Below are positions 5,938 to 11,331 of a DNA stretch of 11,331 nt, in pieces. Source of the DNA: JBGPML01 sp041486955 (GTDB lineage Bacteria; Patescibacteriota; UBA1384; 2-12-FULL-50-11; DASWYB01). Every line of letters starts with the position of its first letter. Within the stretch, counting starts at the first letter, position 1. Under the pieces are notes generated by a model. It had not been told where the DNA came from and searched no databases. It saw only the letters and a list, made by a program, of their open reading frames with translations. The DNA is taken from NCBI GenBank assembly GCA_041486955.1, contig JBGPML010000022.1, positions 1-11,331 on the forward strand. Reading direction: 5' to 3'. The translations under genes were made by a program, and so were the position numbers.

Positions 5938-7404
5938 ATGGAGTCATGGCAAAAACTTTCTTATGCACGACCAGCTCAGATCAGGGCAATCCAAAATAAT
6001 AGGTTGAAATATTTTTTTCGACATTTATTACCGTTTCATCCGCACTATCGGGCGGTCTTGCAACAAAATAAACTAAAATTTACTCAATTTTCCACCACAG
6101 AAGATCTGTCGAAACTCCCATTTAGCAGCAAATTGGACTTATTACCGACTGAAGATAATGCAGCTAAGTCACGAGATTTCATATTACAACCCAATGAAAA
6201 GCTGATTCGAAAGTACAGCCCGAGTAGCAAAGTCGTTGGCTTATTATTGAAAAAGATCGCTGGAGAAGATGTTAAAGCTGAGCTAGAGCGAGAATTTAAG
6301 CCAATTCATATCCACTTCACCACGGGTCGGAGTACAATGCAGATTCCGTTCCTTTATTCATATCAGGATTTGGAAGCACTTGGTGATACCGCAAATCGAA
6401 TTTTCGAAACGATCGGCGCGAGCAAAGACGATGTGTTGATAAACGCCTTTCCCTTTGCGCCTCATTTAGCTTTTTGGTTGGGTTATTACGCCTCAAGAAA
6501 TATTGGGCTTTTAAGCCTTCCAACGGGGGGAGGCAAGGTGATGGGCACGCAACGAATCATAGAATCAGTCGAGAAATTAAAAGGAACTATCCTTCTTATT
6601 ATGCCTGGCTATGGTTACCACCTGCTCCGCGACGCAGTCGAACAAAAAAAAGATTTTTCCAGTTTAAAGTTTGTCTTACTTGGCGGAGAACGTGTCAACC
6701 CTGGTTTGCGCAAAAAATATAAAGAATTTTTGAGCCAGCTTGGGGCTAAAAACATCAAAATTTTATCGACATATGCCTTTACTGAAGCAAAAACGGCATG
6801 GGTGCAGTGTCACGAAGAATCCGGTTATCACCTTTACCCCGATCTAGAACATATTGAACTTGTTGATTCAGATGGAAAATCTGTAAAAGAAGGTGAAATG
6901 GGCGAAGTCGTATATACTGCGCTCGATTGGCGTGGATCAACGGTAGTTCGATATCGTACAGGGGATTTTTGCAAGGGATTACAAACTTCCGTTCCCTGCA
7001 AATACTGTGGACGTACTGTTCCGCAGCTGCACTATGATATAGAACGGAAGTCGGAAAATGTTGAATTAAATCTTACAAAAGTAAAAGGTGAATTAATTAA
7101 TCTCAATACATTCCATATTGTCATGCACAATATTCCAGAAATAGATGAGTGGCAGGTTGAAATTAAGAAAAAGAATAATGATCAATTTGAACTCGATGAA
7201 CTTTACGTACACATTGCATTGAAGAAAAATGCCGATAAGGAAAAAACTCTGAATGAACTAAAATCTCTTATTCAAACAGAAATCGAGATTAACCCTGTTA
7301 TCGAAGTACATTCGCTCGAGGAAATGGTCGAGATGTTGGGTTTGAATAGTGAATTAAAAGAGAAACGAATTCTCGACCGACGAAAGGAAATCGTAAAATC
7401 ATGA
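5938..7404 (+). CDS. PaaK-like adenylate-forming acyl/aryl-CoA ligase
   Basis: A 488-residue member of the ANL superfamily, closest in layout to phenylacetate-CoA ligase (PaaK, usually about 430-440 residues). Such enzymes adenylate a carboxylic acid with ATP and then pass the acyl group to CoA or a carrier. The P-loop is HFTTGRST (126-133), slightly altered from the usual TSGTTGxPT; YAFTEAK (279-285) is the A5 motif; YRTGDF (339-344) contains the ribose-binding Asp343; CKYCGR (354-359) matches the Cys-rich turn seen in PaaK relatives. An extra helical stretch of about 30 residues (90-120) precedes the P-loop. The C-terminal domain (about 365-488) is Lys- and Glu-rich. It overlaps the next gene by ATGA. 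The substrate could be a fatty, aryl or dicarboxylic acid; no biosynthetic ACP is visible nearby. GC falls to about 30% toward the 3' end. Family is secure; specificity is unknown. Confidence 0.85.
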   Translation: MESWQKLSYARPAQIRAIQNNRLKYFFRHLLPFHPHYRAVLQQNKLKFTQFSTTEDLSKLPFSSKLDLLPTEDNAAKSRDFILQPNEKLIRKYSPSSKVVGLLLKKIAGEDVKAELEREFKPIHIHFTTGRSTMQIPFLYSYQDLEALGDTANRIFETIGASKDDVLINAFPFAPHLAFWLGYYASRNIGLLSLPTGGGKVMGTQRIIESVEKLKGTILLIMPGYGYHLLRDAVEQKKDFSSLKFVLLGGERVNPGLRKKYKEFLSQLGAKNIKILSTYAFTEAKTAWVQCHEESGYHLYPDLEHIELVDSDGKSVKEGEMGEVVYTALDWRGSTVVRYRTGDFCKGLQTSVPCKYCGRTVPQLHYDIERKSENVELNLTKVKGELINLNTFHIVMHNIPEIDEWQVEIKKKNNDQFELDELYVHIALKKNADKEKTLNELKSLIQTEIEINPVIEVHSLEEMVEMLGLNSELKEKRILDRRKEIVKS

Positions 7405-8603
7405 AAAAAATCGAAAAATTTATTTACGGATTTGAAAAGCGAGGACTCTATCCTGACTTTCACACTATTACGGATAATGTGAATGAGCCAGAAGTTACTG
7501 TTGACGGCAAAAAATACTTGATGTTTTGCTCTAATAACTATTTAGCTATGAGTCAAAATGAAGCTGTTAAGAAAGCTGGAATCGCTGCCATAGAAAAATA
7601 TGGTGTCGGTCCTGGCGGTTCAAGAGTAATTAGCGGCAATATCGACATAATTGAAAAGCTTGAGGCTGAATTAGCTGATCTTACAGGAACTGAAGATTGC
7701 TTAACATTTCCGACCGGTTACATGGCTAACGTCGGAGTCATTAGGGCGATGATGGATGCATTAGTATATAACTATCCCCACAAGAGCGAAGATAGCGTGA
7801 TTTTCAGCGATGAGTATAACCATGGTTCTATAGTTGATGGTTGTAAATTAAGTAAGGCAACCAAAGTTATTTTTAACCATGATGACTTGACTGATCTAGA
7901 GCAAAAGCTGAAAGAAAATAGATTACCTAACAAATTAATTATTACTGAAGGAGTCTTTAGTCTTGATGGTGAGATAATTAAGATTCTTGATTATATTGAG
8001 CTTGCAAAGAAATACAAAGCCAAGTTAATGGTTGATGACGCTCACGGTATAGGAGTTCTAGGAGAACACGGGGGCGGTGTGGCGGACTTGTTTGATTGTG
8101 GAGATCAGATCGATATTGTGATGGGGTGTATGGATAAAGCTTTTGGTGGGACGGGTGGCTATCTATGCGGCAATAAAGTCCTAATTAAATACCTGAGAAT
8201 CGCTTGTCGTTCATCCATATTATCTTCTGCAATCCCAGCAATGATGGCGGGAGCTATGGTTGAGTCTGCAAAACAGATTCGACAAGGCCAAGAACTTCGA
8301 AAAACATTGTTTGATAATGCTAGGTATTTAAAAAACACTTTATCTGGGCTTGGTTTTAAAATGTTAGGAAGAGATGAGATACCATCATTGGCTCTATATG
8401 TTGGTAAAGAAGATAAAGGGATAAAATTTGCCAAGATATTGTGGGAGGAAAAAGTTTTCTGTCCCATTATACGTTGGCCAGCAGTACCGGCAGGTCAAAC
8501 CAGGTTTAGGATTATTGTGATGACAAACCATACAAAAGCGCATCTTGATAGATTTGCGGAGGCCTGCAAAAAAGCCGGTAAAACTTTAGGCATGATTCAA
8601 TAA
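7401..8603 (+). CDS. PLP-dependent alpha-oxoamine synthase (BioF/KBL/SPT/CqsA superfamily)
   Basis: A 400-residue fold-type I PLP enzyme of normal family length. The family joins an acyl-CoA or acyl-ACP to an amino acid with loss of CO2, giving an alpha-amino ketone. Visible motifs: SNNYLAM (44-50), GVGPGGSRVISGN (68-80), H141 stacking on PLP (in YNHGSI), VDDAHGIG (211-218, D212 and H215), and the Schiff-base Lys246 in MDKAFGGTGGY. The residues before the Lys are unusual: Cys243 and Asp245 replace the common Thr and Gly/Ser of GTxGK. The C-terminal RFRIIVMTNHTKAHLD (368-383) fits the substrate-binding domain. The start overlaps the ligase stop as ATGA, implying coupled translation; AAGGA lies 12 bases upstream. 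BioF is less likely since no bioA, bioB or bioD gene is present; SPT, KBL or CqsA/LqsA-like roles remain open. The gene is AT-rich compared with murJ and lepA. Confidence 0.88.
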   Translation: MKKIEKFIYGFEKRGLYPDFHTITDNVNEPEVTVDGKKYLMFCSNNYLAMSQNEAVKKAGIAAIEKYGVGPGGSRVISGNIDIIEKLEAELADLTGTEDCLTFPTGYMANVGVIRAMMDALVYNYPHKSEDSVIFSDEYNHGSIVDGCKLSKATKVIFNHDDLTDLEQKLKENRLPNKLIITEGVFSLDGEIIKILDYIELAKKYKAKLMVDDAHGIGVLGEHGGGVADLFDCGDQIDIVMGCMDKAFGGTGGYLCGNKVLIKYLRIACRSSILSSAIPAMMAGAMVESAKQIRQGQELRKTLFDNARYLKNTLSGLGFKMLGRDEIPSLALYVGKEDKGIKFAKILWEEKVFCPIIRWPAVPAGQTRFRIIVMTNHTKAHLDRFAEACKKAGKTLGMIQ

Positions 8604-8624
8604 TTAATCTACTACAACTGGGAT

Positions 8625-8630
8625 GATAAT
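8625..8630 (+). promoter_or_regulatory. Possible -10 box of the sensor kinase gene
   Basis: GATAAT (five of six matches) ends nine bases before the kinase ATG, the same spacing as at murJ and lepA. No -35 is recognisable in this AT-rich gap, and no good Shine-Dalgarno sequence is near the ATG. The gene may also be read through from the operon 36 bp upstream. A chance six-codon frame (8623-8643) ends in TGA overlapping the ATG. Confidence 0.3.
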
Positions 8631-8639
8631 AAGCCAAGC

Positions 8640-10805
8640 ATGACAGTATTAAACTTTCTCACGCTATTTACTGCTATCGCGAATTTAACATTAGGTATTA
8701 TTGTTTTTTCGCAAGATAATAGAAAGCCTTTATATCGCTCTTTTTTTATTTTCTCAGTAATTGATGCGATTTGGGCTTATACAAATTTCCATTTTCACTT
8801 ATGGCCTAGCTTTTTCATCTTTCAGAGCCAGTATTCCTTTGGTGGTGCAGTATTAATTGTCGCCTTGGTATGGATATTATATTTAACCGAGGATAGGCTT
8901 TCCAGGGTTAAGTTGTTTGCGATATATCTTTTATCATTATTGATTTTTTCTTTGCCTTATATTGACGGAATCATTATTAAAGGTTTGATTCCTGCCAAAA
9001 ATAACCAATTTGATTTTATTACTGGACCTGGGTTCTATTATTATGGTTCTTTCCTAATCTTATACTTAATCTATTTATTGTATAAATTGAGCTCTGGGTT
9101 CAGACATGCAAGCGGAATTAAACGCATGCAGCTTAGATATGTACTCTTTGGCATCTCAATTTTTTCTTTTATTACCATACTTTTTGGTGTCATCCTTCCA
9201 TTATTCAATATCAACCCTGTTGTCGCCTATGATGCACAAAGTTCGATCATTTGGGTAGCGTTAACTGCCTACGCGATCATTGCTCATCAGCTGTTTGATA
9301 TTCGCGTCATTATTAAGAAGACCCTTGAATACTCAGGGTTGCTGGCTTTCACGATTGGAGTCTACAGCCTGATTGTCTTTCTCTTCTCCCACATTTTCGG
9401 TAATAATAACTTTTTAAGTACCTTCATCGCTGCCAGTTTAATTGCGTTTGGGTTTGATCCGATTCGGAAATACCTGACCAATGTGACTGACAAATATCTT
9501 TTTAAGGGTGAGTATGACGCTCAATCAGTATTGACTCAACTCTCTCAAAAACTATCTGACTCGGTGGATATTACCCAAGCCAATCAATCTCTGGTTACGC
9601 TTATCAAATCACAAATGCGATTAACGCACGCCGCTGTGGTAACATTTGCCACTGAAGAAGATAAAACTGTCGCCGTTAAGAATATTACTCAGGACGGGTA
9701 TGCCAACCCTGTTGATTTACAGCAGATTCTTCCCGAAGGCGCCGTGATTCAACAATTTGTCCATCAACCTCGGGTAATTTTGACTGAACTCACGCGCCAG
9801 CAGTGCGATACCAATACGCTCGATCCGACCACCAAACAGATTTGTGAGCTTTTGCTTGTTGATTTAGATAAAGTTGGAGCCGCCATTGCCTTACCAATTT
9901 TAGTCAACAAGCGGGCAATCGGCATGTTCCTGGTCGGAGAAAAATTATCTGGCGACGTTTTTACGAAAGAAGAAGTTGAATTCCTCACAATCGTGAGCAA
10001 CCAAACCGCTAATGCCATTGAAAAAGCCCGATTCTGGGAAGAAGACCAGATGAAATCCGAGTTTGTGTCCATCGCATCCCATGAACTTCTCACTCCCACC
10101 GCCGCGATGAAGGGTTATCTGTCGATGATTCTAGACGATAATATGGGCCAAGTTGACGATACGGCGCGGCGATACTTAACCAAAGTTGCTCAATCGAGTG
10201 ATCGACTCGCCCAGTTAGTCGAAGAACTATTGAACGTTTCACGGATTGAAAGCGGTCGGGTGAAAATAAATAATCGACCATTTTCGCTAATCGATAGCGT
10301 GCAAAAAGCGGTGGAAGAACTCCAACTAAAAGCGAAAGAAAAAACACTCGATCTGGCTTTTATTTCACCTACGACCCCGTTACCGCCAGTATTTGCCGAT
10401 CCCGATCACGTCTATCGCGTACTCATCAACCTTATTGGCAATTCAATAAAATATACCGCCCGTGGCTGGGTCCGTTGCTTTGTGACCCAATACGATCAGA
10501 AACAATTATTATTTACGATTACCGACTCTGGCCTTGGTATTCCCGAAGAAAATCTGCCGCATCTGTTTGAGAAATTTTATCGGGCCGACCGCAAAGATAT
10601 CGCGGGGATTCAAGGGACTGGTTTAGGCCTCTATATCAGCAAAAAAATCGTTGAATTAATGGGCGGGCAAATGTGGGTGGAGAGTACGGTTGGTAAAGGC
10701 ACAACTTTCTACTTTACCGTGCCGATTCAACAACCGGGCGATCACGCCACAACAATTGAACCCCAACCAGTCCAACAATCAACCTCTCAGCTGACTCGTC
10801 GTTAG
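8640..10805 (+). CDS. Multi-TM sensor histidine kinase (7TM-GAF-HisKA-HATPase)
   Basis: A 721-residue membrane sensor kinase. Residues 1-216 hold about seven hydrophobic helices (near 4-24, 31-50, 66-82, 91-108, 131-149, 165-188 and 202-217), like the histidine-kinase N-terminal 7TM region. Two more helices follow at about 230-252 and 257-272. A GAF-like domain spans about 295-465. HisKA carries the phospho-acceptor His481 in SHELLTP (Leu where Arg is usual). The HATPase shows the N box LINLIGNSIKYT (595-606), G1 DSGLGIP (629-635), the F box FEKFYR and G2 GTGLGLYISKK (659-669). Residues 697-721 are a polar tail. It begins 36 bp after the synthase and may sense a small hydrophobic ligand; that is inference. 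GC is about 31% over the 7TM portion and 43-50% beyond it, a step near codon 200-215. Kinase identity is secure; ligand and partner are unknown. Confidence 0.93.
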   Translation: MTVLNFLTLFTAIANLTLGIIVFSQDNRKPLYRSFFIFSVIDAIWAYTNFHFHLWPSFFIFQSQYSFGGAVLIVALVWILYLTEDRLSRVKLFAIYLLSLLIFSLPYIDGIIIKGLIPAKNNQFDFITGPGFYYYGSFLILYLIYLLYKLSSGFRHASGIKRMQLRYVLFGISIFSFITILFGVILPLFNINPVVAYDAQSSIIWVALTAYAIIAHQLFDIRVIIKKTLEYSGLLAFTIGVYSLIVFLFSHIFGNNNFLSTFIAASLIAFGFDPIRKYLTNVTDKYLFKGEYDAQSVLTQLSQKLSDSVDITQANQSLVTLIKSQMRLTHAAVVTFATEEDKTVAVKNITQDGYANPVDLQQILPEGAVIQQFVHQPRVILTELTRQQCDTNTLDPTTKQICELLLVDLDKVGAAIALPILVNKRAIGMFLVGEKLSGDVFTKEEVEFLTIVSNQTANAIEKARFWEEDQMKSEFVSIASHELLTPTAAMKGYLSMILDDNMGQVDDTARRYLTKVAQSSDRLAQLVEELLNVSRIESGRVKINNRPFSLIDSVQKAVEELQLKAKEKTLDLAFISPTTPLPPVFADPDHVYRVLINLIGNSIKYTARGWVRCFVTQYDQKQLLFTITDSGLGIPEENLPHLFEKFYRADRKDIAGIQGTGLGLYISKKIVELMGGQMWVESTVGKGTTFYFTVPIQQPGDHATTIEPQPVQQSTSQLTRR

Positions 10806-10815
10806 AGTTCTTACA

Positions 10816-10824
10816 TGCTAGTAT
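10816..10824 (+). promoter_or_regulatory. Predicted extended -10 promoter of gpmI, leaderless
   Basis: TGC followed by TAGTAT forms an extended -10 element, with the essential A2 and T6 of the hexamer kept. Its predicted start site, seven bases beyond the hexamer end, is exactly the A of the ATG at 10831. TATAAA at 10822-10827 also resembles a -10 but would start inside the gene. No Shine-Dalgarno sequence is present. Confidence 0.4.
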
Positions 10825-10830
10825 AAATAC

Positions 10831-11331
10831 ATGGAAACACCACATGTAACCCTCGTAATTTGTGACGGCATGGGACTTTCGCCGGAAGTTAATGGCAACG
10901 CTATCTTGCAGGCAAAGACCCCGACCCTAGACTATTTATTAGCCAACTATCCCTCAATGCGCTTGCTCGCGTCGGGCACCGAGGTAGGGCTCGACATGGG
11001 CGAACCGGGGAATAGTGAAGTCGGCCACTTAACACTTGGGACTGGCCAGGTTTTGCCACAAGCTTTTCAAATTATTAATGGTTCGATTAAGAGTGAAGAA
11101 TATAAAAAGAATAAAGTTTTTCTTGAGGGATTAGAGAAGGCCAAATCTGGCGATGCTACCCTTCATATTGTCGGGATTGTTTCTTCCGGAGGTGTGCATG
11201 GACATATTGATCATATTATTGCGATGTTAGAGTTGGCTAAAGAAAAAGGGGTTAAAAAAGTTGCCATTCATGCCATTACCGATGGACGAGACAGCCCACC
11301 AAAAGTTGCTCTCGATGATATTAAAAAGTTA
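10831..11331 (+). CDS. gpmI: Cofactor-independent phosphoglycerate mutase, 5' part
   Basis: The first 167 codons of a glycolytic enzyme that interconverts 3- and 2-phosphoglycerate with Mn2+ and a phosphoserine intermediate. The full enzyme is usually near 510 residues, so about two thirds lie beyond the window. CDGMG (11-15) gives the metal-binding Asp12; GEPGNSEVGH (57-66) holds the nucleophile Ser62; GGVHGH (120-125) and ITDGRDSPP (149-157) match the substrate-binding segments. Several usually fixed positions differ: GQMGNSEVGH is GEPGNSEVGH, GAGR is GTGQ, VHSH is VHGH and DTPP is DSPP. The gene starts 25 bp after the kinase stop with its own -10 box. The ATG is chosen because the family's N-terminal strand begins just after it. 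Identity is secure. Confidence 0.95.
   Translation, partial: METPHVTLVICDGMGLSPEVNGNAILQAKTPTLDYLLANYPSMRLLASGTEVGLDMGEPGNSEVGHLTLGTGQVLPQAFQIINGSIKSEEYKKNKVFLEGLEKAKSGDATLHIVGIVSSGGVHGHIDHIIAMLELAKEKGVKKVAIHAITDGRDSPPKVALDDIKKL

Noticed and set aside
5139..8603. Assignment of the operon as a BioH-BioW-BioF biotin start module.
   Set aside because: The ligase is PaaK-like, not the small BioW fold, and no bioA, bioB or bioD gene is nearby. It is kept only as an alternative.
8623..8643. Six-codon leader frame (MIISQA) overlapping the kinase ATG.
   Set aside because: No ribosome binding site, no structure and very AT-rich context; such a short frame is expected by chance.

Overview
The window reads as a bacterial chromosome segment of about 43% GC. 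It is densely coded, uses the standard genetic code (TGA is a real stop, e.g. at 7402-7404) and has very short gaps. I infer, without proof, a member of the Patescibacteria/candidate phyla radiation or a similar small-genome lineage. The reasons are a LepA with a loop insertion and the GITIKLQPV switch sequence, a MurJ of the LPDFLFN type, a multi-TM/GAF histidine kinase, a bare receiver protein with a proline-rich tail, and -10 boxes placed directly in front of start codons. I see no transposase, phage gene, tRNA, rRNA or CRISPR array.

Layout. Positions 26-3537 (+) hold two housekeeping genes, murJ (lipid II flippase) and lepA (elongation factor 4), each with a -10 box nine bases before its ATG. 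Positions 3536-4349 (-) form a self-contained unit: a consensus sigma-70 promoter, a structured leader of about 90 nt, a secreted protein made of two repeats of one small domain, and a hairpin terminator that abuts lepA tail to tail. A REP-like palindrome lies just behind that promoter. Positions 4423-5022 (-) encode a stand-alone response-regulator receiver with a long proline-rich tail. A 116-bp divergent promoter region separates it from a plus-strand run of genes.

Positions 5139-8603 (+) are a tight three-gene operon: an alpha/beta hydrolase, a PaaK-like acyl-activating (adenylate-forming) ligase and a PLP-dependent alpha-oxoamine synthase (BioF/KBL/SPT/CqsA superfamily). Read together, they suggest release of an acid from an ester, its activation, and decarboxylative condensation with an amino acid to give an alpha-amino ketone. 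Thirty-six bases later comes a multi-TM sensor histidine kinase (8640-10805). The start of gpmI (cofactor-independent phosphoglycerate mutase) then runs off the window end.

The most interesting part is this operon with its two-component neighbours. The synthase class overlaps with makers of alpha-hydroxyketone signals (CqsA/LqsA), and a membrane histidine kinase and a receiver protein flank it. An AT-rich tract (about 30% GC) runs from the ligase C-terminus through the synthase and ends abruptly inside the kinase, where the 7-TM sensor portion gives way to the rest. That could mean the synthase and the sensor module arrived together. The alternatives are sphingoid-base or biotin-precursor chemistry and an unrelated kinase. 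I cannot decide between them from sequence alone.
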